The notes under the pieces were generated by a model that did no database searches, had not been told where the DNA came from, and saw only the letters and a list, made by a program, of their open reading frames with translations. From the NCBI RefSeq assembly GCF_027604915.1, contig NZ_JAJAQC010000043.1, positions 1-64,000 on the forward strand: DNA of 64,000 nt, written 5' to 3'. The position numbers were made by a program, and so were the translations under genes. The stretch's first letter is position 1. The number at the start of each line of letters is the position of its first letter. This DNA comes from Streptomonospora mangrovi (GTDB lineage: Bacteria > Actinomycetota > Actinomycetes > Streptosporangiales > Streptosporangiaceae). Shown one piece after another: positions 27,179 through 37,919 of this stretch.

Positions 27179-27529
27179 ATGAGCGACGACGCCCCCGCGC
27201 GGGGGTCCACGTTCCACCTGCCCGACCTGGGCGAGGGCCTGGTCGAGGCCACGGTGCTGGAGTGGCTGGTGGCACCGGGCGACCGGATCGCGCGCAACGA
27301 CCCGCTGGTGGAGGTCGAGACCACCAAGTCGGCGGCGGAGATCCCCTCGCCGGCCACCGGCGTGGTCGCCCGGCTGCACGCCGAGGCGGGCGCGGTGGTG
27401 GCGGTCGGCGCGCCGCTGGTGACCTTCGAACTGGAGGGCGAGCCCGGCGCCGCGCCCGGGATCGTCGGCACCGTCCCGGCCGACGAGCCGGCCCGGCGCC
27501 GGGTGCGGCTGCGCCCGCCGCAGGAGTGA
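27179..27529 (+). CDS. Stand-alone lipoyl-domain protein (truncated E2)
   Basis: A 116-residue protein that is essentially one biotinyl/lipoyl domain. The lipoyl-attachment lysine is Lys50 in VEVETTKSAAEI, flanked by the usual DLGEGLVEATVLEWLV and SPATGVVARLHAEAGAVV. A charged tail ends RRRVRLRPPQE. The peripheral-subunit-binding and catalytic acyltransferase domains of normal E2 proteins (about 400+ residues) are absent, and no remnant is visible downstream. ATG 27179 is 2 bp after the E1 beta stop, so it is translated with the E1 genes. It may form a split E2 with the following hydrolase. Confidence 0.88.
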   Translation: MSDDAPARGSTFHLPDLGEGLVEATVLEWLVAPGDRIARNDPLVEVETTKSAAEIPSPATGVVARLHAEAGAVVAVGAPLVTFELEGEPGAAPGIVGTVPADEPARRRVRLRPPQE

Positions 27530-27579
27530 GCGTCCCGGCCGCCGCGCGCGGCACCGGCGACTTCGGAAAGGCGACCGCG

Positions 27580-28371
27580 ATGACCGACAGCGTCCTGGCC
27601 GGCGAGGTTCCGCTGGCCTACACCGCCGCGCCCGGTTCGGGCACCCCCGTGCTGCTGGTGCACGGGTTCGGATCGGACTTCGCCATGAACTGGGAGCGCA
27701 CCGGGTGGGTGCGCGCGCTGGCCGACCGCCCCGTCATCGGCTGCGACCTGCGCGGCCACGGCCGCAGCGGCAAGCCGCACGACCCCGCCGCCTACACCCC
27801 CGAGGCGATGGTGGCCGACCTGGTGCGGCTGCTGGACGCGGTGGGCGCCGAGCGGGTGGACGTCGTGGGCTACTCCATGGGCGCCCGCCTGGCCTGGGAG
27901 CTGGCGCTGGCGCACCCCGGGCGGGTGCGCCGGGCGGTGCTGGGCGGTTTCGGCCCGGCCGACGCGTTCGCCGGCGCCGACCTGGACCGCCTGGGGGCCG
28001 ATGAGGGCTCGCCGTTCGGCCCGGTGTTCCGCGCGGGCGCGGCGCTTCCGGGGGCCGACCTCGCCGCGCTGGAGGCGTGCGCGCGCGGGCAGGCCGCCCA
28101 CCCGTTCCGGCCCGATCCGGCGCCGCGCGGGGTACCGCTGCTGTTCGCGGCCGGCGACCGCGACGACCTCGCCCAGGGCGCGGCGGTGCTGGCCGCGCGC
28201 ACCGGCGGGACGCTGGCGCGGGTGCCCGGCCGCGACCACCGCACGGCGGTGGCGGCCCAGGCCATGAAGAGGGCCGCCGCGCAGTTCCTGGCGGCCGGGG
28301 ACGAGACGCCCGGCGGGCGGGCGGCGCACGGGGGCTCCCCCGGCGCCGACGGGGCGGCCCGCACCGCCTGA
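27580..28371 (+). CDS. Alpha/beta-fold hydrolase in dehydrogenase operon
   Basis: A 263-residue alpha/beta hydrolase. The HGFGSDFAMNW oxyanion segment is near residue 28. The nucleophile elbow is GYSMGAR (Ser about 99), the acid is in AAGDRDD and the His in VPGRDHRTAV. The C-terminal tail is Gly/Ala-rich and disordered. The start ATG 27580 follows GGAAAGG and is 50 bp after the lipoyl gene. In acetoin dehydrogenase AcoC a lipoyl domain is fused to just such a hydrolase fold, so these two genes may be its split form; an unrelated esterase is the alternative. Confidence 0.85.
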   Translation: MTDSVLAGEVPLAYTAAPGSGTPVLLVHGFGSDFAMNWERTGWVRALADRPVIGCDLRGHGRSGKPHDPAAYTPEAMVADLVRLLDAVGAERVDVVGYSMGARLAWELALAHPGRVRRAVLGGFGPADAFAGADLDRLGADEGSPFGPVFRAGAALPGADLAALEACARGQAAHPFRPDPAPRGVPLLFAAGDRDDLAQGAAVLAARTGGTLARVPGRDHRTAVAAQAMKRAAAQFLAAGDETPGGRAAHGGSPGADGAARTA

Positions 28372-28700
28372 CCCGCAATTCGGGGCCGCACGGCGCGGAA
28401 ATTTCGTGCTTTCCGAAAGAGGCGCCGCGCCGTCACCGCGCCGTTACTCGGCGGGCGCGGCCCGGCGGAGGAGAATTGCCGGGCGGAAGACGACCGGCCA
28501 GGTCACCGGGGTGGTGTTGGACACACGCGGCGGCGGGGAAAGGCGCGGCGCCGGACTCCGTTTCGCTCCGCTCTCGCCTTCATAACAACTTTTCCCTGGT
28601 CATTGGTGACATTTCACCGAACGGATATCGTCCCTTCCGCGAAACCTGGTGAGTCCGTTACCGACGCGGCCTGGTGTCCAGGTGCGAAGAGGAGTGCAGA
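28372..28700. other. Regulatory region before the nucleoside ABC operon
   Basis: These 329 bp hold no gene. A 9-bp stem, ACGGCGCGG with its complement (28390-28433, enclosing a second GGAAA/TTTCC stem), can end the dehydrogenase operon. Around 28580-28640 the sequence becomes AT-richer and includes GGTGACATTTCACC (28605-28618), an inverted repeat with 4-nt spacer that could be an operator of the downstream lipoprotein gene. Confidence 0.5.
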
Positions 28701-29777
28701 GTGAAGCGCAAGCATGCCGTCAAGCTCGCCGCCGCCACCGCGGTCGGCGCGCTGACCCTGGCCATGACGGCCTGTGACAGTCCCGAAGGCGAAAACGCCG
28801 GCGGCGACGGGGGCGAGGGCGGCGGGAGCGACGAGATCCGCGTCGGACTCGCCTACGACGTCGGCGGGCGGGGCGACCGGTCGTTCAACGACTCCGCCTA
28901 CCGCGGCCTCCAGCGCGTCCAGGAGGAACTGGGCGTCAGCGCCGACGACGTGCAGGACTTCGAGCCCAGCGAGGACGAGTCCGACGTCGACAAGGAGGAG
29001 CGCCTGAAGAACATGGCCGACCAGGGCTTCAACGTCATCATCGGGGTGGGCTACGCCTACACCGAGCCGATGCGCAACGTCGCCTCCGACGAAGCCTACT
29101 CCGACGTCCACTTCGCCATCGTGGACTCCGAGATCGAGGACCTGGACAACGTCACCAGCCTGGTCTTCACCGAGGAGCAGGCGTCCTTCCTGGCCGGCGC
29201 CGCCGCCGCGCTGAAGACCGAGGAGGACCACATCGGCTTCGTCGGCGGTGTCGAGAACCCGCTGATCAAGAAGTTCGAGGCGGGCTATGTGGCCGGCGCC
29301 CGGGAGATCAACCCCGACATCGAGATCGAGATCGCCTACCTCAGCCAGCCGCCGGACATGAGCGGGTTCTCCGACCCCGCCACCGGCCGCTCCACCGCCG
29401 AGGGCCAGTTCGACAGCGGCGCCGACGTCGTCTACCACGCGGCGGGCGCCTCGGGCAACGGCGTGCTGGAGGCCGCCGCCGAGGCCGAGCGGCTGTTCAT
29501 CGGCGTCGACAGCGACCAGTACCAGACCGCGCCCGAGGACCAGCGGCAGTACGTGCTGACCTCCGCCATCAAGCAGGTCGACACCGCGGTGTTCGACTTC
29601 GTGCAGTCGGTCCAGGAGGGTGACGCCCAGTCGGGCATCCAGCGCTTCGACCTGGAGAGCGGCGGTGTGGACTACTCCACCGCCAACGAGGAGGAGATCA
29701 GCGACATCCAGGACCAACTGGACGAGCTGAAGCAGCGGATCATCGACGGCGAGATCGAGGTCCCCACCGAGCCCTAG
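28701..29777 (+). CDS. BMP-family lipoprotein, nucleoside-binding component
   Basis: A substrate-binding lipoprotein of an ABC importer, anchored outside the membrane. It has 358 residues. The signal peptide (KRKHAVKLAAATAVGALTLA) ends in lipobox MTAC; an acidic Gly-rich linker follows. The BMP/Med domain begins IRVGLAYDVGGRGDRSFNDSAY, and SLVFTEEQASFLAGAAAA and GADVVYHAAGASGNGVLEAA are family motifs. The start is GTG 28701, with GAGGAG upstream. Proteins of this family with this permease type import purine or pyrimidine nucleosides, in keeping with the cdd and deoA genes downstream. Confidence 0.92.
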   Translation: MKRKHAVKLAAATAVGALTLAMTACDSPEGENAGGDGGEGGGSDEIRVGLAYDVGGRGDRSFNDSAYRGLQRVQEELGVSADDVQDFEPSEDESDVDKEERLKNMADQGFNVIIGVGYAYTEPMRNVASDEAYSDVHFAIVDSEIEDLDNVTSLVFTEEQASFLAGAAAALKTEEDHIGFVGGVENPLIKKFEAGYVAGAREINPDIEIEIAYLSQPPDMSGFSDPATGRSTAEGQFDSGADVVYHAAGASGNGVLEAAAEAERLFIGVDSDQYQTAPEDQRQYVLTSAIKQVDTAVFDFVQSVQEGDAQSGIQRFDLESGGVDYSTANEEEISDIQDQLDELKQRIIDGEIEVPTEP

Positions 29778-29807
29778 AGCGGAGCGGACCCGCTGTGACC
29801 ACCGCAC

Positions 29808-29837
29808 CGGGACCCGGGGAGCGTGCCCCGGGTCCCG
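29808..29837 (+). terminator. Attenuator-like hairpin after the lipoprotein gene
   Basis: A perfect 12-bp inverted repeat (CGGGACCCGGGG and complement) with a 6-nt loop lies 31 nt after the lipoprotein stop and 86 nt before the ATPase start. Such partial terminators commonly keep binding protein in excess over transporter subunits. Confidence 0.65.
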
Positions 29838-29922
29838 TGCCGTGTTCCGCCCGCACCCCTTCCGCCCGCCGCCCGCCGGCGGCGCGGACCAACGCCGGAC
29901 CTACGCCCAACCAAGGAGTCCG

Positions 29923-31487
<1,565 letters not shown>

Positions 31488-31491
<4 letters not shown>

Positions 31492-32924
31492 CGAGCAGAC
31501 TCCCCTCCCTCCCCGCCTGGGTAGTGGTGGCGGGCGCGGCCGTGCTGGCGGCGGCGGTGACACTGCTGGCCGACATGGGCCTGCTGGCGCCCGCCGCGGC
31601 GGCGCTGGGGGTGGCCCTGGCGTTCGCGGTGACCGCGCTGCTCAGCCGCCCGGCCACCGAGGACGCCGGCACCCGGGTGCACCGGTTCGTGGTGGTCCCG
31701 GCCGCGCTGGTGCTGTCGGTGCTGGCCGGCGTGGTGGTCGGCGGCGTGCTGGACTGGTGGTTCGTCGAGCCGGCGGCCTACGCGATGGGCGCCGTGGTCG
31801 GCGCCGTCGCCGGGTTCCTGCTGCACCGCCGCCTGGGCACGCAACTGGCGCTGGCCTTCGGCGCGGTGGCCGCGGCGGGCGTGCTGGCGCTGGCCGCCAC
31901 CAGCCTGGTGCTGGCCATCAGCGGTGTGGCGCCGCTGCACGCCTTCGGGCAGATGCTGGAGTTCGGCCTCCAGCCCAACAGCCTGGTCATCGTGGTCAAC
32001 TCCGCCACCACGCTGTACCTGTCGGGCGTGGCCGTGGCGATCGGCTTCAAGATGAAGCTGTTCAACATCGGCGTGGACGGCCAGTACCGGCTCGCGGCGC
32101 TGCTGGCGGCGGCCGTGGGCGGCGCGTGGGTGCTGCCGCCGGTGGTGCACCAGGTCGTGGTGATCCTGGTGGCGGTGGCGGTCGGCGGGTTCTGGGCGGG
32201 CATCGCGGGCTACCTGAAGGTCGCGCGCGGCGTCTCCGAGGTGATCTCCACGATCATGCTCAACGCGGTGGCCACCGGGATCACCGCCTACCTGCTCAAC
32301 ACCGACCGGCTGGCGGTGCAGATCAGCACCAACAACATCGGCACCCACCCCATCCCCGAGTCGGGCTGGGTGCCGGGGATCCCCGCCGGCTTCATGGGCT
32401 CCGACCGCGACATCTACGGGCTGGTGCTGCTGGCCGTGGCGGTGGGCGTGGGCTACTGGCTGATGCTCAACCGCACCCGGTTCGGGTTCGACCTGCGCGC
32501 CACCGGGCAGTCGCCCACGGCGGCGCTGGCCAGCGGCGTGAACATCCGCCGCATGGTGCTGCTGTCGATGGTGCTCTCGGGCATGGTCGCCGGCCTGGTC
32601 GGGATCCCGCAACTGCTGGGCCAGTCGCACTACTACGCGCTGGACTTCCCCGCCGGGCTCGGGTTCACCGGTATCGCGATCGCGCTGCTGGGCCGCAACC
32701 ACCCGGCGGGCATCGCGTTCGCCGCCCTGTTCTGGGCCTTCCTCGACCAGTCCGCCCAAATCCTCGACTTCGAGGGCATCCCCAAGGAGATCGCCGTGGT
32801 CACCCAGGCCACCATCGTGCTGACCGTGGTCGTGGTGTACGAGGTCGTGCACCGCTGGGGTCTGCGCTACCAGCAGCAGCAGGTCGGCCGGGAACTCGCG
32901 CGCGAGGGGGCGGAGGCGCGATGA
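31488..32924 (+). CDS. Nucleoside ABC transporter permease 1
   Basis: An inner-membrane permease of the BPD_transp_2 (branched-chain amino acid/ribose/nucleoside) family with 478 residues and about 10-12 helices. Conserved features are LYLSGVAVAIGFKMKLFNIGVDGQYRLAALLAAAVGG and GVSEVISTIMLNAVATGITAYLL, seen in YufP-type subunits. An extra N-terminal block of about four helices (1-130) precedes the core. It overlaps both neighbours by 4 bp, so the ATPase and two permeases are translationally coupled. Confidence 0.92.
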
Positions 32925-34354
32925 GCCAGGAGATGACACTCGCCGCGCCGGCCCCGGGCCGGCCCGCCGCCGAGGGGCGCCCGCGCGCCTGGAACCGGCT
33001 GCGGATCGTCAGCATCGTGGTGGCGGCGTTCGTGGCGCTGGCCGGGGTGCGCGCCATCACCGGCCAGCCCATGCTCACCAGTTCGGGCACGTTCCAGGCG
33101 GCGCTGGCGTTCGCGGTGCCCATCGGCCTGGCCGGGCTGGGCGGGCTGTGGGCCGAGCGGGCCGGGATCATCAACATCGGCCTGGAAGGCATGATGGTGC
33201 TGGGCACCTGGTTCGGCGCCTACTTCGCCTTCAGCACCGGCAGCCCGTGGGCGGGCCTGGTCGCCGGCGTGCTGGGCGGCATGGCCGGGGGGCTGGTGCA
33301 CGCGCTGGCCACCGTGACGTTCGGGGTGGACCACATCATCTCGGGTGTGGCGATCAACATCCTGGCGGTGGGCGCCATGCGCTACCTGTCGCTGCTGTTC
33401 TTCGTGGACACCCCCGGCGGCGGCGCCTCGCAGTCGCCGCCGCTGCCGGAGTTCCCGCAGGTGGGGCTGCCGTTCGTGGCCGACCTGCTGGCGCCGGCGC
33501 AGGAGTCGGGAGTGTTCCTGGCCGCCGACCTGGCCGGGCTGGTGGTAGGGCTGACCACCCAGATCTCGGTGCTGACGCTGCTGGCGCTGCTGCTGGCGCC
33601 GGCGACGTTCGTGGTGCTGTGGCGCACCCCCTTCGGGCTGCGGCTGCGCTCGTGCGGCGAGAACCCCGACGCCGCGGAGTCGCTGGGCGTGCCCGTCTAC
33701 ACCTACAAGTTCACCGCCGTGCTGCTGTCGGGCGGGTTCGCCGGCATGGGCGGGGTGTTCCTGGCGATGGTGGCGTCCTCGGTCTACCAGGAGGGCCAGA
33801 CCGGCGGGCGCGGCTACATCGGCCTGGCGGCGATGATCTTCGGCAACTGGCGGCCGGGCGGCCTGGCCATGGGCGCCGGGCTGTTCGGGTTCACCGACGC
33901 GCTCCAGGTGCGCGGGGGCGGCGGCGCGGTGCACGCGCTGCTGCTGCTCATCGCGGTGGCGCTGATCGCCGCCGGGCTGGTGCTGCTGGCGCGGGCGCTG
34001 TGGCGCACGCGGCGGCTGCCGGTCGTGGTGTTCGCCGCCGGGGCGCTGGTGGCGCTGGTCGCCGGCGTGGTGGCGCTGACGCTGGGCGGTGCGTGGTGGT
34101 GGGCGCTGGCCGGGGTGGGCCTGGCGGCCGCGGTGGGCGTGGGCGCGTGGACGGCGCGCGGCCCGGTCGCGGCCGTGGTGTCCGTGGTGGCCGGGGTCCT
34201 GGTGCTCGTGTGGTTCCTGGGCACCGACACCCTCCCGGGGCAGTTGGTCACCTACAGCCCGCAGATGGCGACGCTGCTGGTGCTGGCGCTGGCCTCGCAG
34301 CGGCTGCGGGCGCCGGCGGGCGTGGGCCGGCAGTGGCGCCGGAGCCGGTCGTGA
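32921..34354 (+). CDS. Nucleoside ABC transporter permease 2
   Basis: The second BPD_transp_2 permease, 477 residues. GGLWAERAGIINIGLEGMMVLGTWFGAY and the loop VDHIISGVAINILAVGAMRYLS are the YufQ-type motifs. GENPDAAESLGVPVYTYKF is the cytoplasmic coupling loop. The last about 120 residues add four hydrophobic segments rich in Val/Ala beyond the core and a basic tail (RQWRRSRS). Its TGA overlaps the GTG of the cytidine deaminase gene, tying uptake to catabolism. Confidence 0.92.
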   Translation: MSQEMTLAAPAPGRPAAEGRPRAWNRLRIVSIVVAAFVALAGVRAITGQPMLTSSGTFQAALAFAVPIGLAGLGGLWAERAGIINIGLEGMMVLGTWFGAYFAFSTGSPWAGLVAGVLGGMAGGLVHALATVTFGVDHIISGVAINILAVGAMRYLSLLFFVDTPGGGASQSPPLPEFPQVGLPFVADLLAPAQESGVFLAADLAGLVVGLTTQISVLTLLALLLAPATFVVLWRTPFGLRLRSCGENPDAAESLGVPVYTYKFTAVLLSGGFAGMGGVFLAMVASSVYQEGQTGGRGYIGLAAMIFGNWRPGGLAMGAGLFGFTDALQVRGGGGAVHALLLLIAVALIAAGLVLLARALWRTRRLPVVVFAAGALVALVAGVVALTLGGAWWWALAGVGLAAAVGVGAWTARGPVAAVVSVVAGVLVLVWFLGTDTLPGQLVTYSPQMATLLVLALASQRLRAPAGVGRQWRRSRS

Positions 34355-34764
34355 GCGCGGCGGGCGCCGAGGTGGACTGGCCGGCGCTGCGCGCGGCGGC
34401 CGCGGCCGCCATGCGCCGGGCCTACGCCCCCTACTCGGGGTTCGCGGTGGGCGCGGCGGCGCTGGTGGACGACGGCCGCACGGTGGCGGGCTGCAACGTG
34501 GAGAACGCCTCCTACGGGCTGTCGCTGTGCGCCGAGTGCGGCCTGGTGTCGGCCCTGCACGCCTCGGGCGGGGGCCGGCTGACGGCGTTCGCCTGCGTGG
34601 ACGCCGCCGGGCGGGCGCTGATGCCCTGCGGGCGCTGCCGCCAACTGCTGCTGGAGCACGGCGGCCCCGGCCTGCTGGTGGACACCCCCGAGGGGATCCT
34701 GCCGCTGAGCGCGGTGCTGCCGCAGGCGTTCGGGCCCGACGACCTGGCGCGCGGTCCGGCGTAG
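34351..34764 (+). CDS. cdd: Cytidine deaminase
   Basis: Deaminates (deoxy)cytidine to (deoxy)uridine. It is 137 residues long, the usual tetrameric type. YAPYSGFAVGAA is the substrate-binding start. Zinc ligands and the proton-shuttle Glu lie in CAE (60-62) and PCGRC (92-96). GTG 34351 overlaps the permease stop (GTGA), so it is part of the ABC operon. Followed after 75 bp by thymidine phosphorylase, giving a path from cytidine to base plus sugar phosphate. Confidence 0.94.
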   Translation: MSAAGAEVDWPALRAAAAAAMRRAYAPYSGFAVGAAALVDDGRTVAGCNVENASYGLSLCAECGLVSALHASGGGRLTAFACVDAAGRALMPCGRCRQLLLEHGGPGLLVDTPEGILPLSAVLPQAFGPDDLARGPA

Positions 34765-34839
34765 GCGGGTCGCCGGCGCCGAGGTGAGGAGCCGGGCCGG
34801 CCGCGCCGCGCGGCCGGCCCGCGGACGAGGAGGACCGGT

Positions 34840-36105
34840 ATGGACGCCGTCGAGGTCATCGCCGCCAAGCGCGACGGGCGCGAGCTGAGCGCCGCGCAGA
34901 TCGCGTGGGTGGTCGACGCCTACACCCGGGGCGAGGTCGCCGAGGAGCAGATGTCCGCCCTGTGCATGGCGGTGGTCTGGCGCGGCATGACCCGCGCCGA
35001 GGTCAGCGCCTGGACCGAGGCGATGCTGCGCTCCGGCGAGCGGCTGGACTTCACCGGCCTGGGCCGGCCCACCACCGACAAGCACTCCACCGGCGGGGTC
35101 GGCGACAAGATCACCCTGGTGCTCACCCCGCTGGTGGCGGCCTGCGGTGCGGCCGTTCCGCAGCTCTCGGGGCGCGGCCTGGGCCACACCGGCGGCACGC
35201 TGGACAAGCTGGAGGCCGTGCCGGGCTGGCGGGGCGACCTTTCCCCCGCGCGGATGCGCGAGGTCCTGGCCGAGACGGGCGCGGTGGTGTGCGCGGCCGG
35301 GCCGGGCCTGGCGCCGGCCGACCGCCGCCTCTACGCGCTGCGCGACGTCACCGGCACCGTGGAGTCCATCCCGCTCATCGCGGCCTCGATCATGTCCAAG
35401 AAGCTGGCCGAGGGCACGGCCTCGCTGGTGCTCGACGTCAAGGTCGGCTCGGGCGCGTTCATGAAGGACGCCGCGTCGGCCCGGGAGCTGGCCGAGACCA
35501 TGGTGGCCATCGGCGCCGACCACGGGGTGCGCACCCGGGCCCTGCTCACCGCGATGGACGCCCCGCTGGGCCGCGCCGTGGGCAACGCCGTCGAGGTCGC
35601 CGAGGCGGTGGAGGTGCTGGCCGGCGGCGGCCCGCCCGACGTGGTGGAGCTGACCCTGGCGCTGGCCCGCGAGATGCTGGAGGCGGCCGGGGTGGCGGCC
35701 GACCCCGCCGCCGCGCTGCGCGGCGGCGCGGCCATGGACGTGTGGCGGCGCATGGTCGCCGCCCAGGGCGGCGACCCCGACGCGCCGCTGCCCGCCGCCG
35801 CCGAGAGCCGCGACGTGCTGGCGCCGGCCACGGGCACGCTCACCCGGCTGGACGCCCGCGCGGTGGGCGTGGCCGCCTGGCGGCTGGGCGCCGGGCGCGC
35901 CCGCAAGGAGGACCGTGTCTCGCCCGGCGCGGGCGTGCTGCTGCACGCCAAGCCGGGCGACCCGGTGCGGGCGGGCCGCCCGCTGCTGACGCTGCTCACC
36001 GACGACCCCGCCCGGTTCGACCGCGCGGCCGAGGCTCTGGCCGACGCGTTCGCGGTCGACGGACCACAGGAGCGCCTGCCGCTGGTGCTGGACCGCGTCG
36101 GCTGA
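34840..36105 (+). CDS. deoA: Thymidine (pyrimidine nucleoside) phosphorylase
   Basis: Phosphorolyses thymidine or uridine to free base and (deoxy)ribose-1-phosphate. It has 421 residues. The family signature SGRGLGHTGGTLDKLE is near residues 109-124. TTDKHSTGGVGDKITLVLTPLVAACG binds phosphate, and the C-terminal domain ends in a lipoyl-like fold. The start ATG 34840 follows GAGGAGG. Last gene of the rightward nucleoside operon, facing the leftward mutase gene. Confidence 0.95.
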   Translation: MDAVEVIAAKRDGRELSAAQIAWVVDAYTRGEVAEEQMSALCMAVVWRGMTRAEVSAWTEAMLRSGERLDFTGLGRPTTDKHSTGGVGDKITLVLTPLVAACGAAVPQLSGRGLGHTGGTLDKLEAVPGWRGDLSPARMREVLAETGAVVCAAGPGLAPADRRLYALRDVTGTVESIPLIAASIMSKKLAEGTASLVLDVKVGSGAFMKDAASARELAETMVAIGADHGVRTRALLTAMDAPLGRAVGNAVEVAEAVEVLAGGGPPDVVELTLALAREMLEAAGVAADPAAALRGGAAMDVWRRMVAAQGGDPDAPLPAAAESRDVLAPATGTLTRLDARAVGVAAWRLGAGRARKEDRVSPGAGVLLHAKPGDPVRAGRPLLTLLTDDPARFDRAAEALADAFAVDGPQERLPLVLDRVG

Positions 36106-36190
36106 GCCGGCCCGTCCCGTCCGCTCCGCCCGGCCAGCGCCGCCCCGGGGGACGCGGGGCGGGCGGGAGGGGCGGGGGTCGGGCGGGTCC

Positions 36191-37849
36191 TCAGGCGGGG
36201 GCGGGGAACAGCGCCCGCACGGCCGCGCGCAGGCCGGCGAGGTGGCCGTCGGCGCGGGCGCGGGCGGCGGCGGGGCCGCCGGCCTCCACCGGCAGCACGA
36301 TCTCCAGGTACGCCTTGAGCTTGGGTTCGGTGCCCGAGGGCCGCAGGGTGACCCGGCCGCGCGCCGGTCCGCCGAGGCGGTAGCGCAGGGCGTCGGTGGC
36401 GGGCAGCCCGCCCAGCCCCTCGGCGAAGTCCTCGACGCCCTCCACCTCCAGGTCGCCGAAGGCGCGGGGCGGGCGGGCGCGCAGCCCGCGCATGGCCTCG
36501 CCGATGAGCGCGAGGTCGGCCACCCGCAGCGACTCCTGGGCGGTGGCGTGCAGGCCGCAGCGGCGGGCCTGGTCGTCGAGCAGGTCCAGCAGGGTGCGGC
36601 CGGCGCGCTTGGCCTCGGCCGCCATCGCGGCGACGGCCAGCGCCGCGCCGATGCCGTCCTTGTCGGCGACCGGGCGGCCGCCGTCGCCGGCCAGGCAGTA
36701 GCCCAGCGCCTCCTCGTAGGCGAACACGCACCGCTCCCCCGGCCCGGCGGCCCGCGCCAGCCACTTGAAGCCGGTCAGGGTCTCGGCGCAGCGCACCCCG
36801 TGGGCGGCGGCGATCTTGGGCAGCAGCCCGGCCGAGACGATCGTGGTGGCCACCATCCGGTCCGCGCCGCGGGTGCGCTCCAGCACGTACTCGGCGAGCA
36901 GGCCGCCCACCTGGTCTCCGGTGAGCAGCCCGTGGCCGGGCACGCCCACGGCCAGCCGGTCGGCGTCGGGGTCGTTGGCCAGCACGATGTCGGTTCCGGC
37001 GTCGCGGCCCAGCGCCAGCGCGAGGTCCATCGCGCCGGGCTCCTCGGGGTTGGGGAACTCCACCGTGGGGAAGTCGGGGTCGGGCTCGGCCTGCTCCAGC
37101 ACGACGGCGGGCGCGGGGAACCCGGCGCGGGCGAACGCGGTGGCCAGGGTGGCGCCGCCCACCCCGTGCAGCGGCGTGTAGGCGGTGGTGACGTCGCGCT
37201 CGCCGCCGAGCGGCAGTCGGCCCACGGCGGTGAGGTAGCGGTCGACCACCTCCTCGCCCAGCACCCGCCAGCCGGTGCCCAGCGGCAGCGTGTCGGCGTA
37301 CTGCACGGCGTCGACGGCGGCGGAGATCTCGGTGTCGGCGGGCGGCACGATCTGGGCGCCGGCGTCGGGGCCGGTCCCGCCGACGTAGACCTTGTAGCCG
37401 TTGTCGCGGGGCGGGTTGTGGCTGGCGGTCACCATGATCCCGGCGTCGGCGGCCAGGTCGCGCACGGCGTGGGCCAGCACCGGCGTGGGCAGCGGCCGGG
37501 GCAGCAGCAGGGCGGTGCACCCGGCGCCGGTGAGCACGGCGGCGGAGTCGCGGGCGAAGTCGGCGGAGCGGTGGCGGGCGTCGTAGCCGATGACCACGGT
37601 GGCCCCGGCGCCGGCCCAGCGCGCCACCCCGGCGGCGGCGCGCATGACGGTCACCCGGTTCATCCGGTTGGGGCCGGCGCCCAGTTCGCCGCGCAGGCCG
37701 GCGGTGCCGAACTCCAGGCGGGCGCCGAACCGGTCGGCCAGCGCGTCGTCGTCGCCGGCCTCCAGCAGCGCGGTCACCTCCGCCCGGGTCGCAGGGTCGG
37801 GGTCGTGCTCGCGCCAGGCCAGCGCCTGGGCGCGGTAGGAGTCGCCCAT
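36191..37849 (-). CDS. Phosphohexomutase/phosphopentomutase (alpha-D-phosphohexomutase family)
   Basis: A 552-residue sugar-phosphate mutase. RLEFGTAGLRGELGAGPNRMN starts the catalytic core. GIMVTASHNPPRDNGYKVY carries the phosphoserine. NDPDADRLAVG binds Mg, and RPSGTEPKLKAYLEI binds phosphate. Length and the FGTAGLRG start resemble the PGM2/PmmB group, which acts on pentose phosphates as well as hexoses. Beside nucleoside phosphorylases and deoC, conversion of (deoxy)ribose-1-phosphate to the 5-phosphate is the likely role (inference). The start ATG 37849 has AAGGGA rather far upstream. Confidence 0.88.
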   Translation of the reverse strand: MGDSYRAQALAWREHDPDPATRAEVTALLEAGDDDALADRFGARLEFGTAGLRGELGAGPNRMNRVTVMRAAAGVARWAGAGATVVIGYDARHRSADFARDSAAVLTGAGCTALLLPRPLPTPVLAHAVRDLAADAGIMVTASHNPPRDNGYKVYVGGTGPDAGAQIVPPADTEISAAVDAVQYADTLPLGTGWRVLGEEVVDRYLTAVGRLPLGGERDVTTAYTPLHGVGGATLATAFARAGFPAPAVVLEQAEPDPDFPTVEFPNPEEPGAMDLALALGRDAGTDIVLANDPDADRLAVGVPGHGLLTGDQVGGLLAEYVLERTRGADRMVATTIVSAGLLPKIAAAHGVRCAETLTGFKWLARAAGPGERCVFAYEEALGYCLAGDGGRPVADKDGIGAALAVAAMAAEAKRAGRTLLDLLDDQARRCGLHATAQESLRVADLALIGEAMRGLRARPPRAFGDLEVEGVEDFAEGLGGLPATDALRYRLGGPARGRVTLRPSGTEPKLKAYLEIVLPVEAGGPAAARARADGHLAGLRAAVRALFPAPA

Positions 37850-37919
37850 GGTCCGCGTCGTCCCTTTCCGTTGTCGCTTCGAACCCGCCGCCCGGCGGCG
37901 CCGCACCGCCCTCGGCCGC

